Assembly: GCA_034423015.1 (NCBI GenBank)
Contig: DAOUJG010000016.1
Coordinates: 56,109-120,108 of the forward strand
DNA: 64,000 nucleotides
Direction: 5' to 3'
DNA from: JAGWBJ01 sp034423015
Lineage (GTDB): Bacteria > Chloroflexota > Dehalococcoidia > Lucifugimonadales > JAGWBF01
Under the pieces are notes generated by a model, which saw nothing but the letters and a program-made list of their open reading frames with translations, was not told the origin of the DNA and ran no database searches. Position numbers and translations under genes: made by a program. Position 1 is the stretch's first letter. Each line of letters starts with the position of its first letter. Shown here piece after piece: positions 25,132 to 34,708 of this stretch.

Positions 25132-26070
25132 ATCGACAGTAGAGCAAACTGGGTCATCGAAACCCGGAGCCTGACCAAGGAATACGGCCCCATTCGGGCC
25201 GTCGATGAGCTGTCCCTCCAGGTCCCCGAGGGGGGTGTCTTCGGGCTGCTGGGGCCCAACGGCTCCGGGAAGACGACGACCATGGGCATGCTCCTGGGGT
25301 TGGTGAGGCCGACGGCGGGGGCCATCCGCCTCTTCGGTGACCCGGCGGAGGGGGTCCATCCCCACGCCCTGCGGCGCATCGGGGCCATCGTCGAGGAGCC
25401 AAGCTTCTACCCCTACCTCAGCGGGCGCAACAACCTCCGGTACTTCCAGGGAATCGGCGGCAACGGGTCCCGGGACGAGGTGGGCCGGCTGCTGGAGACG
25501 GTGGGCCTGGCGGAGCGGGCCGGCAGCAAGTTCCACACCTACTCCATGGGTATGAAGCAACGGCTGGGCATCGCCTATGCCCTGCTGGGGGACCCCGAGG
25601 TGCTGTTCCTGGACGAGCCCACCAACGGACTGGACCCGGCGGGCATGGCCGAGATACGGGACCTGATACGCGAGCTGTCGGGCAGCGGGCGCACCGTCCT
25701 TCTCTCCAGCCACCTGCTGCACGAGGTGGAGCAGGTGTGCGACAGCGTCGCCATCCTGTCCCGGGGGCGGCTCATCGCCCAGGGCAACGTCCAGGAGCTG
25801 CTGAAGGGGCAGGGCACGGTCCGCCTCACGACCACCGACGATGCCAAGGCCGTAGGCGTCCTCTCGGCCCTGGACTGGGTGGCCGACGTGAAGATGGATG
25901 AGGGGGCCCTGGTGGTCACAGCCCCTCCGGAGAGGTCTCCAGAGCTGACGGCCGCGTTGGCCCAGGCCGGCATCTACGTCGGACAGATGACGACGGTACA
26001 GGTGTCGCTGGAGGAGTATTTCCTGGAGGTCACGGGCGGCCAGGGAGACGCCGGGGCGGAGGAGGCGTGA
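25132..26070 (+). CDS. ABC-2 type exporter ATPase, apparent ATC start
   Basis: This ATPase of about 312 residues has Walker A GPNGSGKTTT (about residue 41), signature YSMGMKQRLG, Walker B VLFLDEPTNGLDP and H-loop LLSSHLLHEVEQ. It is of the CcmA/BcrA exporter type. Between the in-frame TAG at 25066 and the ATG at 25282, which already lies beyond Walker A, there is no ATG, GTG or TTG. A GGGAGG lies 4 nt before ATC (25132), exactly where the family N-terminus should begin. I therefore place the start at this ATC. CTG at 25171 is the alternative. Its stop overlaps the permease GTG by 4 nt. Confidence 0.8.
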   Translation: MDSRANWVIETRSLTKEYGPIRAVDELSLQVPEGGVFGLLGPNGSGKTTTMGMLLGLVRPTAGAIRLFGDPAEGVHPHALRRIGAIVEEPSFYPYLSGRNNLRYFQGIGGNGSRDEVGRLLETVGLAERAGSKFHTYSMGMKQRLGIAYALLGDPEVLFLDEPTNGLDPAGMAEIRDLIRELSGSGRTVLLSSHLLHEVEQVCDSVAILSRGRLIAQGNVQELLKGQGTVRLTTTDDAKAVGVLSALDWVADVKMDEGALVVTAPPERSPELTAALAQAGIYVGQMTTVQVSLEEYFLEVTGGQGDAGAEEA

Positions 26071-27107
26071 TAGTCGAGCTGGTGAGCCTGGTCCGCTGGG
26101 AGTGGTTCAAGCTCCGGTACCGCTGGATGCCCTGGATTCTACTGGCGGTCCTGGTCCTGGTGACACAGCTTTTCATCTGGGGGGCGTTCTTCGCCTTCCG
26201 CGATACCCAGGAGGCCAGGGACATCGTCTTCGGCTCGACGGCTTTCGATGGCACGGCCGTGGACTTCGACTGCAACGACGTTCTGGCGGGAAGCATCCCG
26301 GAGGGGGCCCGGGTCCCATCGCCGGACGAGGAGATGGGCCGCCGTATGTTGGAGGACTGCCAGGAGTGGAAGGCGGTCCAACAGGAAGAGCTGGGCGACC
26401 TGTACAGTCTGATCACTCCTCCCGGCAGCGCCGGTTTTGCCGTGGGCGCCGGCCAGACCATCGGCCTTATCCTGGTGGCCATTCTGACCGCTTCCGTCAT
26501 AGGCACCGAGCACGGATGGGGGACAGTGCGCCCCGTGCTGGTCAGGGGGGTCCGGCGGTGGTACATGCTGGCGTCGAGGCTGGCAATGGTGGCCATCGCC
26601 TTTGCCGCGGCCCTGGTAGTGATAGGCGTGCTAGGGCTGGTCTCGGGCCTGGCCGCGGGAGCCCTGGCGTCGGGCACAGAGGGCCTGGAGAGTATCTACT
26701 CCTGGAGCGACGGGCTCGAAGTGTACGCCAAGGCCTGGTTCTCCGTGCTGCCCTACGGGGCCCTGGTGGCCCTGGTGGCGGTGGCGATGCGATCCTCCGC
26801 GGCGGGCATCGGCGTGGGGTTGGGGTACTACTTCCTGGAGCAAACGGCCGTCGCCATCCTACTGGCCCTCTTCGACTGGTTCCAGGGAGTGGCGGACTAC
26901 CTGCTGGTCTACAACATAGGCGCATTCATGAGCGGCGGAGCCGGGGATGAGGGAGGCAATGGCGGCATCACCTTCGGCGTTGTGGGCGGGGACCCTCCCG
27001 GGGAGCTCCACACCGCCCTGGTGATAGCGGCCTATCTCTTGGTCCTGGGCGGACTGGCCTTCTACCTGTTCCAACGGCGTGACATCCCCGGCGCCAGCCG
27101 GTCCTAG
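26067..27107 (+). CDS. ABC-2 type exporter permease
   Basis: This 346-residue membrane protein has one N-terminal helix, an external domain of about 100 residues, then about five clustered helices. The layout VGAGQTIGLILVAILTASVIGTE, then RGVRRWYMLASRL, is typical of ABC-2 family permeases. It starts with GTG inside the ATPase stop (GTGA). With the ATPase it forms a minimal two-gene exporter. The substrate is unknown; relatives handle lipids, antibiotics or bacteriocins. Confidence 0.82.
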   Translation: MIVELVSLVRWEWFKLRYRWMPWILLAVLVLVTQLFIWGAFFAFRDTQEARDIVFGSTAFDGTAVDFDCNDVLAGSIPEGARVPSPDEEMGRRMLEDCQEWKAVQQEELGDLYSLITPPGSAGFAVGAGQTIGLILVAILTASVIGTEHGWGTVRPVLVRGVRRWYMLASRLAMVAIAFAAALVVIGVLGLVSGLAAGALASGTEGLESIYSWSDGLEVYAKAWFSVLPYGALVALVAVAMRSSAAGIGVGLGYYFLEQTAVAILLALFDWFQGVADYLLVYNIGAFMSGGAGDEGGNGGITFGVVGGDPPGELHTALVIAAYLLVLGGLAFYLFQRRDIPGASRS

Positions 27108-27318
27108 GGGAATGTTGGGATATGGCCGGGCCCGCTCCCGGGACAAGTACTGCTACAGGTGCGGAAGCATCCTGGGTATGAGCCGGACTGTGCTCTATCA
27201 TGCGGAAACGGCCCCCGAACCGATGGAAGGGATGCGCGTCCACAGACCCGGGAGCATGAGGTTCCCTCGCCATCCTCCGGGTGACGTAGAATCACCAATT
27301 CCCAGTCTGGTTCTGCGG

Positions 27319-28188
27319 TCAACGGTCGCCGGCGCGTACCCGCACGTCCACCGATAGAGAGACCTGTCCGGCTCCCTTGAAGACGCCGCGGATGGGGGAC
27401 ACGTCCTGGTAGTCGCGGCCGACGGCTATCCGAACGTGGCGCTGGCCGGCCAGGCACCGGTTGGTCGGATCGAAGCCGATCCAGCCCAGGTCGGGCAGCC
27501 GGCACTCCACCCAGGCGTGGGTGGCCGTTTGCGGGGCCTCTTCACCAGCTGGCCCGTCGACGTACAGGTACCCCGATACGTAGCGCGCCGGGATGTCCCA
27601 GGAGCGGGCGATGGTGATCATCACGTGGGCGTAGTCCTGGCATACCCCCTGCCTGGACTGCAGGATGTGCTCTATGGGGGAGACGACCGACGTGCTGCCC
27701 GGAACGTACTGGAAGCTGTGGTGGAGGGTGTCCGAAAGCTGTAGGATGGTCTCCAAAGGGTCGTCGCCAGCCCGGATGCCCATCTCGTCCACGAAGGCGG
27801 CGAGGGCGGGGGAGGGGCGGGCGTAGTGGCTGGAGTGGGTGAAGTCCCAATAGTCGAAGGACTCGGTCCACGCCCGGGTCTCCTCCCAGGCGCCAGCGCC
27901 CAGGGACCCGGGCAGGGCGTCCTCGGGGACCCGTTCGACGGTGGAGCGGGAGACGACCTCCAGCCCTTCGTGTTCTCGGTCGATGTTCAGGACCTGCCTG
28001 GTGTTGCCGAAGACGTCCGTCTCGCTGTTCAGCGGCGCCGGGGGGGCCGTTGCGACCTCGAAGCTCAGGAGCCGCTGACCCGCGTCGTCCCGGGGCTGAA
28101 GGCAGAGGGACAGCACGCACTGCCGCACGGGTGAGGGGTACAGGTAACGGGAGACGTGCTCGATTCGGTAGAGCACCGGGGCACCCAC
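27319..28188 (-). CDS. transglutaminase-like cysteine protease
   Basis: This 289-residue protein has an N-terminal beta domain (YRIEHVSRYLYPSPVRQ) followed by a transglutaminase-core fold with catalytic Cys in GVCQDYAHVM, His in THAWVECR and Asp in GFDPTN. Members of this subgroup sit beside alpha-E and circularly permuted ATP-grasp genes, as here. The trio is thought to make or cut an unidentified peptide. GTG at 28188 overlaps nothing but is only 4 nt from the preceding stop. It is cytoplasmic, with no signal peptide. Confidence 0.85.
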   Translation of the reverse strand: MGAPVLYRIEHVSRYLYPSPVRQCVLSLCLQPRDDAGQRLLSFEVATAPPAPLNSETDVFGNTRQVLNIDREHEGLEVVSRSTVERVPEDALPGSLGAGAWEETRAWTESFDYWDFTHSSHYARPSPALAAFVDEMGIRAGDDPLETILQLSDTLHHSFQYVPGSTSVVSPIEHILQSRQGVCQDYAHVMITIARSWDIPARYVSGYLYVDGPAGEEAPQTATHAWVECRLPDLGWIGFDPTNRCLAGQRHVRIAVGRDYQDVSPIRGVFKGAGQVSLSVDVRVRAGDR

Positions 28189-28192
28189 GGGG

Positions 28193-29161
28193 CTAGCTAC
28201 CCGGGAAGTCCTCTACCGCATAGTCGAAGTAGGCCGCAGTCACCAGGTGGTGCAGCTCCAAGACGTACTGTCTCACCTGCCGCAGCAGCTTGTCCCGGTC
28301 TTCGCTATCGGGCCAGTCGTAGTGGATCAGGGCAGCCATGCGGCCCGCCAGGCGTCGGGCCGCGCCGCTGGCCTTGGCGTTGGGACCCGGTCCGATGGAG
28401 GCCAGGTCCGACGCGGCCCTGTCCAGTGACCTGCACAAGGAGTCCGGCAGCAGCGGGTCCGTGGCGAGCAGGTCCAGCACCTGGCCGGGATGCACTTCCA
28501 CGCTATAGATGCGGTTGTAGGCCTCGAAGGCGTGGTAGAAGCGCAGTAGGGCCGTCCAGTCCGCGTCGGTGTGCTCTCCGGCCTTCGAGTCGGCGGACAG
28601 CTGGGACAGGAACAAGGCCGTGGACAGCTGGGCGCGCTCGATGAAACAGCCAAGCTGCATGAAGCGCCAGCCTTCGTCGCGGTACATGGTGGCCCCGGCC
28701 ACTCCGGAGAACCTGTTCATCTCCGCAGCCGTTTCAGCGTAGAAGCCCTCGGGAGAGGTGCGCCAGATGTCCTGGATGCCCAGCTTCTGGATGCGCAGGT
28801 AGGCCAGGTTGAGGCTGGTCCACAGCTCCTCGCTGATGCAATGGCGCATCTGCCGGGCGTTCTCCCGCCCCTGGGCGAAACAGCTCCATACGGAATCGGG
28901 GTTGGCGCGCTCGAAGGTGAGGTCGTCGGCCAAAGTGTAGGAGTCGGCCAGGGTGAAGTCTTCGCTGGTCACCAGCTCGAGGCTGCCGCCGGGGGGCTCA
29001 CGGCCTATGCCGTCATAGATGCGGGCCCAGCCTGCATGTATCTCCCGGATGGGGCGGTCCACCAGGGCCTCGGCCTGCAATCGCAACAGCCGGCAGAGGA
29101 ACTCCGCCCTTTCCAGGTAGCGACCCATCCAGTAGAGGCCCTGTGCGCTGCGAGCAAGCAA
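28193..29161 (-). CDS. alpha-E domain protein (DUF403)
   Basis: This 322-residue all-helical protein begins LARSAQGLYWMGRYLERAEFLCR, the hallmark of the alpha-E (DUF403) family. It is always linked to ATP-grasp and transglutaminase genes and is inferred to work with them in a peptide-bond-forming pathway. The TTG start lies 11 nt after AGGAG. No catalytic residues can be assigned. Confidence 0.87.
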   Translation of the reverse strand: MLARSAQGLYWMGRYLERAEFLCRLLRLQAEALVDRPIREIHAGWARIYDGIGREPPGGSLELVTSEDFTLADSYTLADDLTFERANPDSVWSCFAQGRENARQMRHCISEELWTSLNLAYLRIQKLGIQDIWRTSPEGFYAETAAEMNRFSGVAGATMYRDEGWRFMQLGCFIERAQLSTALFLSQLSADSKAGEHTDADWTALLRFYHAFEAYNRIYSVEVHPGQVLDLLATDPLLPDSLCRSLDRAASDLASIGPGPNAKASGAARRLAGRMAALIHYDWPDSEDRDKLLRQVRQYVLELHHLVTAAYFDYAVEDFPGS

Positions 29162-29167
29162 TTCGGA

Positions 29168-30601
29168 TCAGTCTCCTAGCACCCAAAGATCTTTGCCTCC
29201 GCCGCCCTGGCTGGAGTTCACCACCAGGCTTCCCCGGCGCAGGGCCACGCGGCAGAAGGCCCCCGGCACCATGCGGGTCTCGCGCCCGTGGAGTACAAAG
29301 GGACGGAGGTCCACGTGGCGGGGCTCGAAGTTGTTGTCGATGAGGCACGGCGCGCGGGAGAGGGCAAGCACCGGCTGGGAGATGAAGTCGGCCGGGTTGG
29401 CCCGGACGCCCGCCGCATACTCATCACGCTCCTTGGGAGTCGCGTGGGGACCTATCAGCATTCCGTAGCCCCCGGACTCGCCCACCCGTTTCACCACCAG
29501 CTTGTCCAGATTGTCCAGGGTGTACTCCAGGTCTTCGGGCCGCCGGCAGAGGTAGGTCTCCACGTTGGACAGGATCGCCTCTTCTCCCAGGTAGTAACGA
29601 ATCATGTCGGGCACGTAGGCGTATACGCTCTTGTCGTCGGCCACTCCGGTGCCGGGGGCGTTGACGAGGGCCACGTTCCCCAGCTTGTAGGCGTGGATGA
29701 GCCCCGGCACTCCCAGGAGGGAGTCCGGACGGAAGACCAGTGGGTCGATGAAATCGTCGTCCACCCGGCGGTAGATCACGTCCACGCGGCGCAGCCCAGT
29801 GGTGGTCCGCATGTAGACGTGCCCGTCGTTCACCAGCAGGTCCCGGCCCTCCACCAGCTCGGCGCCGATCTCCCGGGCCAGAAACATGTGCTCGTAGAAG
29901 GCCGAGTTGTAGACTCCGGGGGTCAGGAGGGCGATGGACGGCTCGGACCGTCCGTTGGGGGCCAGCTCGCGGAGGGTCGTCAACAGCAGGCGGCCGTAGT
30001 GCTCCACCTCCTGCACGCGGGACCTTCGATATAGACGCCGCAAGCTGGCCTTGACGGCCTTCCGGTTGGCGATCATGTAGGACACGCCGGAGGGCACGCG
30101 GAGGTTGTCTTCCAGCACCCGGAAGCCGTCGTTGGTCCTCACCAGGTCCGTGCCGCAGATGGCGACCCAGGTGCCCTGGGGTGCGGAGAAGCCCCGCATC
30201 TCCACGCGGTACTGGGGGCATTCCCGTACCACGTCCACGGGAATCACGCCGTCTTCGATGATGCGGGCCTCGCCATACACGTCTTCGAGAAAGCGGTTGA
30301 GGGCCTTGAGGCGCTGGGCCAGGCCCTTTTCCAGGAAGCTCCAATCGGCTGCCGATACCACCCGCGGGACGCAGTCGATGGGTATGATCCGCTCCTCACC
30401 CTCATCGTCCCCGTAGACCGTGAAGGAGATGCCCTCGTTGGAAAAGGAGCGGGTCACCCGTTCCTGAATGCTACCCAGCTCCTCCCCGGATAGTCGGGTC
30501 AGGTCCTCGTGGAGCGGCTGGCAATGCTCCCTGGGCATTCCGTCCGGCTGGAACATCTCGTCGTATATGTACGGGTCAAGATTGTAGGTTTCGAACTTCA
30601 C
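29168..30601 (-). CDS. circularly permuted type 2 ATP-grasp protein (DUF404/DUF407)
   Basis: This 477-residue protein has the family segments YDEMFQPDG at the N-terminus, FLEDVYGEARI, and NDGFRVLEDNLRVPSGVSYM. ATP-binding elements include KRVGESGGYGM near residue 380. ATP-grasp enzymes ligate carboxylates to amines through acyl phosphates; this permuted type is predicted to extend a peptide. It is the first gene of the trio, 6 nt ahead of the alpha-E gene. The GTG start fits the family N-terminus. Confidence 0.88.
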   Translation of the reverse strand: MKFETYNLDPYIYDEMFQPDGMPREHCQPLHEDLTRLSGEELGSIQERVTRSFSNEGISFTVYGDDEGEERIIPIDCVPRVVSAADWSFLEKGLAQRLKALNRFLEDVYGEARIIEDGVIPVDVVRECPQYRVEMRGFSAPQGTWVAICGTDLVRTNDGFRVLEDNLRVPSGVSYMIANRKAVKASLRRLYRRSRVQEVEHYGRLLLTTLRELAPNGRSEPSIALLTPGVYNSAFYEHMFLAREIGAELVEGRDLLVNDGHVYMRTTTGLRRVDVIYRRVDDDFIDPLVFRPDSLLGVPGLIHAYKLGNVALVNAPGTGVADDKSVYAYVPDMIRYYLGEEAILSNVETYLCRRPEDLEYTLDNLDKLVVKRVGESGGYGMLIGPHATPKERDEYAAGVRANPADFISQPVLALSRAPCLIDNNFEPRHVDLRPFVLHGRETRMVPGAFCRVALRRGSLVVNSSQGGGGKDLWVLGD

Positions 30602-30750
30602 GGCATCAACTCGTTGCTCGAAGGCCCTTCGAGCACAATGAGACTCCCCGTCGTTGTCCCGGGTCCCGGCTTGCTGCCCATCACAATATCATACGACGGC
30701 CCTTGACGGCCATAAGTCGACCGTGGTCTAGTCGTCACGGTGGCGTGCTC

Positions 30751-32991
30751 CTACGAATCCGTACCGTCGGGGTCCTCGTCCGCGGCCGGCGCCGCCTCGC
30801 CTCCACCCGCCGTCACCGCGGCGCCCTGGGCCGCCTCTTCGCCTTCCTCGGATAGCGTCGGGGGCGGGACCAGCGGCAGCTCCACGGTCATGACCGTGAA
30901 CTGCCCCGGCTCCGACTCGACTCGAATGGTGCCGCCGTGCTTTCGGATAATGTCTGCGCACATGGCCAGGCCGAGCCCCGTCCCCTGGTCGGTTGGCTTG
31001 GTGGTGAAGAAGGGGAGGAATATCTTCTCTAGTGCGTCCGGTGGGATGCCGTTTCCGTTGTCCCGGATTCCGATCTCCGCGTGGTCCTCCAGCCGCTTGG
31101 TGGTCAGCGACAGCGTGGGCATATAGCCGCCGTTTGTTTCCGCGGTTTCTCGCCGCTTCTGGTCGGTGGCGTAGCAGGCGTTGCTCACCATGTTCAAGAA
31201 GACCCGGCCCATCTCCTGGGGGATGACTTCGAGCTGGCCCATCTCCGGATCGAGGTCCTGCTGCAGGTCCAACTGGAAGTCGGGGTCGGTGGCCCGGGCG
31301 CTGTGGTAGGCCAGGCGGGCGTGCTCGTCCAGCAGGTTGTTGATGTCGGTGGCCTGTGCGCCTCCCGCGTCTCTGCCCATCTGGAGCATGTCGTGCACTA
31401 TACGGTTGGCCCGTTCGCCGTGGGAGCGGATGCGTCCCAGATTGTCACTCAGGTCTCCGAATATGTCCTCGACCAGCCCAGACTGCTCTTCGGGAAGGTC
31501 CACGCCTTCCTCCTGCAGGACCTCCTGTAGCTCCTTGATGAGCTCCTGGGAGACCTCGGAGAAGTTGTTGACGAAGTTCAGGGGGTTTCGTATCTCGTGG
31601 GCCACACCGGCAGTCAGCTCACCCAAGGCGGCCAGCTTCTCGCGCATGACGATCTGGTCCTGGGCCCGCCGGAGGTCTTCCAGCACGCTCTCCAGCTCCT
31701 GGTTTTTTTCGCCAAGCTCGTTTGCCAGCTTTTCCACCAGGTTGAGGCGCTGCACCTCCAGGGCGTGCTTCCGGAACACCTCCAAGGCGGCGCCCATCTC
31801 GGCCACTTCGTCCCTGCCGTCCAGCTCCACCTGGGCCTCCAGGTCCCCGCCGGCCATGCGCCGCATCCAGTCGGACAAGAGCTTGAGACGCCTCACGAGG
31901 ATCCTGCCGACGAAGAGCCAGGCGATGAGGCCGCCACCGGCGATGCTTATGCCGGTGATGACTATCAGAAGGGTGCGGCCCGCGAATATCGCCTGGCTGG
32001 AGGCCTCGGTCGCTCCCTGGGCGCTCAGGCGGGCCGCCCCGACCTGGCTGTTGACGTCCCGCAGCATGTCGATGGCGATCTCGCGGTTGCTGGTGAGAAG
32101 CTCTCGTTGGGTCTGCTCCAACGTGAGCCGGGATGCCAGCAGGTCGAAGCCGTCGTTGTCGCCGATTCCCAGGGCGAACAGCCGGTCGAAGATGGGTGAT
32201 ACGGTTTCGTGATACGGGGACCCTTCCAGGGCAATCAGGTTGCGGTCGATGCGGCCCCTGGCAGCCTCGAACCGCTCCCGCAGAGGCTCGATTAGGGACG
32301 CGTTGGAGATGGTGAAGGCGTTGGCCAGCAGCTCCATGGCGATGTTGGCGTCCACCTGAATCTGGGCCAGGTTTCTGTAGTAGCCGATCTCCTTCTCCGA
32401 CATGTGCTCGTTGCGGTTCACCGGGCGCTCGCCCCGGCCGCGGTAGCCCTTAATCACGTAGAAGAGCTGGTCGTCGATGGCCTTGACGAGCTTGGCGTCC
32501 AGATCGGTGCGCTCATCAGTGAGCTGGCGAGCAAGGACTTCGGCTTCGTCGTCCAGCTTGAAGGTATCCGAGGTGGCCTTCTTGATCTCCTCGATGTTCT
32601 GGTTCAGCCTGTCGGCGTTGCCGCGGATCCTCCTGAAGCTCTCCTCCTCGGCGCCCGCCTGCTCCAGGAGGGTGAGCTGCCCCTCGAAGTTCTTGTACGA
32701 ACCGTCGATGTCCATCACGACGCCATCGAACTCTTCGACGGTGGACGAGGCGGTGAGGCGCGGGGCGGCGGCCACGAGCTCGGCGCTGTACCGGGAGACG
32801 CCAAAGGAGGCTGCCATCTCGGGTATGCTGCCGTCGTTCACCTGGGTCTGAGCATCGCCCACCCGGTCGAAGGACAGCCAGCCCACGACGCTGGCGCACA
32901 CGGTCAGTGCGATGGCTCCCCAGATGGCGATGTGGAGCTGGGTGGAGATGCGTGTGTGGCTGTCCCATAGCTGTTTCAGGCGTTCTCTCAT
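30751..32991 (-). CDS. TorS-like hybrid-less sensor histidine kinase
   Basis: This 746-residue membrane kinase has a TM helix near residues 20-42, a long helical periplasmic sensor domain (about 45-330) of the kind seen in TorS, and a second TM near 335-357. A HAMP domain (RRMAGGDLEAQV) and coiled coil follow, then the phosphoacceptor H465 in AHEIRNPLNF, an N-box VSNACYATD, G1 RDNGNGIPP and G2 GTGLGLAM. It ends in an acidic Ala/Gly/Glu-rich tail and has no receiver. Its ATG overlaps the stop of the tethered binding-protein gene by 4 nt, arguing that the two form a ligand-sensing pair. Confidence 0.85.
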   Translation of the reverse strand: MRERLKQLWDSHTRISTQLHIAIWGAIALTVCASVVGWLSFDRVGDAQTQVNDGSIPEMAASFGVSRYSAELVAAAPRLTASSTVEEFDGVVMDIDGSYKNFEGQLTLLEQAGAEEESFRRIRGNADRLNQNIEEIKKATSDTFKLDDEAEVLARQLTDERTDLDAKLVKAIDDQLFYVIKGYRGRGERPVNRNEHMSEKEIGYYRNLAQIQVDANIAMELLANAFTISNASLIEPLRERFEAARGRIDRNLIALEGSPYHETVSPIFDRLFALGIGDNDGFDLLASRLTLEQTQRELLTSNREIAIDMLRDVNSQVGAARLSAQGATEASSQAIFAGRTLLIVITGISIAGGGLIAWLFVGRILVRRLKLLSDWMRRMAGGDLEAQVELDGRDEVAEMGAALEVFRKHALEVQRLNLVEKLANELGEKNQELESVLEDLRRAQDQIVMREKLAALGELTAGVAHEIRNPLNFVNNFSEVSQELIKELQEVLQEEGVDLPEEQSGLVEDIFGDLSDNLGRIRSHGERANRIVHDMLQMGRDAGGAQATDINNLLDEHARLAYHSARATDPDFQLDLQQDLDPEMGQLEVIPQEMGRVFLNMVSNACYATDQKRRETAETNGGYMPTLSLTTKRLEDHAEIGIRDNGNGIPPDALEKIFLPFFTTKPTDQGTGLGLAMCADIIRKHGGTIRVESEPGQFTVMTVELPLVPPPTLSEEGEEAAQGAAVTAGGGEAAPAADEDPDGTDS

Positions 32992-34292
32992 CGCGCCATG
33001 TCCCGCAGGGTCTCGATGGCCCGGTACCCGCCATCCTGGTCGATCACCGTCAAAAATACCCTGTCGGAGCCCTGGTTGTCATCTTCTCCTCCGTAGAGGA
33101 GGTCGAACCCGTCGAGGTCGTCGCTGGCGGCGCGAAGACCCTCGAGAAAACAGGGCCGGTCGAGGTCGGGCCCGCACCTCTCCAGGCCGGCGATGGCCAG
33201 GCGGCCTGCCAGGTATCCCTCCAGGGACACGAACCCGGCCTCCGCGTCGGGGTACCTGGCCTCGAGAGCGGCCACGTAGTCGTGGACTATGGGCGGCGAG
33301 TGCTCCGACGGCTCCGGGAAGGGGACCACCTGGGTGACATAGACGCCCTCTCCATTGTCGCCCAGGGCCCCGGCCAGGGCGTTGCTGCCCACGAAGGAGA
33401 TGGTCATGAACACGGTGGTCGTACCCAGATGCCGGGCCCAGAGGATGAGCTCGGCCACCGGCTGGTAGGCGCCCACTATTATCACCGCCTGGGGCTCCCC
33501 GCGGTTCAGGTCCAAGAGGCCGGTCTTGACGGCCAGGGTGTTGCGGGTGTACACGCCCACGGAGGCCGGCTCCATTCCCCGCCGCTCCAGGGCGGCCAGT
33601 ACGCCATTGTAGCCCGCCCGGCCGTAGGAGTCGTCCTGGTACATCACGCCGATGCGCCTCATTCCCAGGTCCTCGGTGAGCCGGTCGACCATCTCCTCGG
33701 TCTCCTGGTTGTAGGAGGCCCGCAGGTTGATCACGGCGTTGAGCTCGGGGTCCCGGAGCAGGGCCGCCCCGGTGAAGGGGGCGATGTAGGGGACACCATA
33801 GGCCTCGGTCACGGGCACGGCCGACCGGGAGGTGGGAGTGCCCACGGCCCCGATGAGGGCGAAGACCCCGTCCTCTTCGATCAGCTTGGTGGTGTTGGCG
33901 ACGGCGGCCTCGGGCTCGTAGGCGTCGTCCTCGAATATCAGGTGCAGCTGCCTGCCATGGACGCCGCCGGCGTTGTTCACCTCTTCGAAGGCCGCCAGGA
34001 TGCCCCTTTGCATATTGATTCCAAGCTCCCGGGCGGGGCCGCTAAAGGCAGCCGACTGACCGAAGGTAACGCTGTTGTCGGCGACGCCCGATTCCATCAT
34101 TACAGGCGGGGCGGTGGTGGCAGGCGTGGGTGTGGACTCCAGGCCTTCGTCCAGGAGTGTGGAGCTACCGGTCGCATCGACACGGCCCAGGAAGACCCAG
34201 ATAACCATGCTCACGGCGAAGGTCAGGAGGACCCCGCCCACGATGCCGAACACGAACAGTATGTCGGTTGGTACTCTGGTGAACCCCTTCAC
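32988..34292 (-). CDS. membrane-tethered periplasmic binding protein (Leu/Ile/Val-type fold)
   Basis: This 434-residue protein has one N-terminal TM anchor (residues ~10-36) without a lipobox, a Thr/Pro linker, then a type I periplasmic binding domain. Markers are QSAAFSGPARELGINMQRGILAAFEEVNNAGGVHGR and LIGAVGTPTSRSAVPV. Such domains bind amino acids, amides or related ligands. No transport genes are nearby. It is embedded with 4-nt overlaps between an RsbW-like and a kinase gene, so it most likely acts as a sensor subunit, as TorT does for TorS. Confidence 0.8.
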   Translation of the reverse strand: MKGFTRVPTDILFVFGIVGGVLLTFAVSMVIWVFLGRVDATGSSTLLDEGLESTPTPATTAPPVMMESGVADNSVTFGQSAAFSGPARELGINMQRGILAAFEEVNNAGGVHGRQLHLIFEDDAYEPEAAVANTTKLIEEDGVFALIGAVGTPTSRSAVPVTEAYGVPYIAPFTGAALLRDPELNAVINLRASYNQETEEMVDRLTEDLGMRRIGVMYQDDSYGRAGYNGVLAALERRGMEPASVGVYTRNTLAVKTGLLDLNRGEPQAVIIVGAYQPVAELILWARHLGTTTVFMTISFVGSNALAGALGDNGEGVYVTQVVPFPEPSEHSPPIVHDYVAALEARYPDAEAGFVSLEGYLAGRLAIAGLERCGPDLDRPCFLEGLRAASDDLDGFDLLYGGEDDNQGSDRVFLTVIDQDGGYRAIETLRDMAR

Positions 34293-34708
34293 CCGATCCT
34301 ACGCTTGACCAGAATCAGATGGTTCTTTCCATCCTCCCGCTTATACCGCCACTCATCCATCATCGTACGCACCAGGTAGACGCCAAGGCCGCCGATTGCC
34401 CTGTCGCCCAGGTCACCGGTCACGTTGGGCTCGGGCGCCTCGGTGAACGGGTCGAAGGGCTTGCCGTCGTCGGTAATCTCGATGGTCAGGGCCTCGGTGT
34501 CCGAGGTCAGCCTGATGTCGACCTCGTGCTCACCGCCGGCGTGCCCGTAGTTCAGAACGTTGAGCCACAGCTCCTCGAGGACCAGATTCACCTGGAAGGT
34601 GAGGTTTGGGGGCCAGTCATCATCCGCTCCGAAGTCCTCTACCGCGGCTGAGAGGCGGTCCAGCTCCTCCAGCCTGGTCTCCACCGTCAGGTCCAGCGTG
34701 GCGCTCAA
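34289..34708 (-). CDS. RsbW-like anti-sigma/serine kinase
   Basis: This 139-residue HATPase domain of the GHKL fold has N-box EELWLNVLNYGH, G1 DDGKPFDPF and G2 GGLGVYLVRTMMDEW. In partner switching such proteins phosphorylate a STAS antagonist and sequester a sigma factor or other target. No sigma factor gene is adjacent, so the target is elsewhere or not a sigma factor. It overlaps both neighbours by 4 nt. Confidence 0.85.
   Translation of the reverse strand: MSATLDLTVETRLEELDRLSAAVEDFGADDDWPPNLTFQVNLVLEELWLNVLNYGHAGGEHEVDIRLTSDTEALTIEITDDGKPFDPFTEAPEPNVTGDLGDRAIGGLGVYLVRTMMDEWRYKREDGKNHLILVKRRIG

Noticed and set aside
27112..27357. Plus-strand frame with CYRCGSIL, like half a zinc ribbon, after the ABC permease
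   Set aside because: Only one CxxC pair, weak start, and it runs into the opposite transglutaminase gene; no conserved character.
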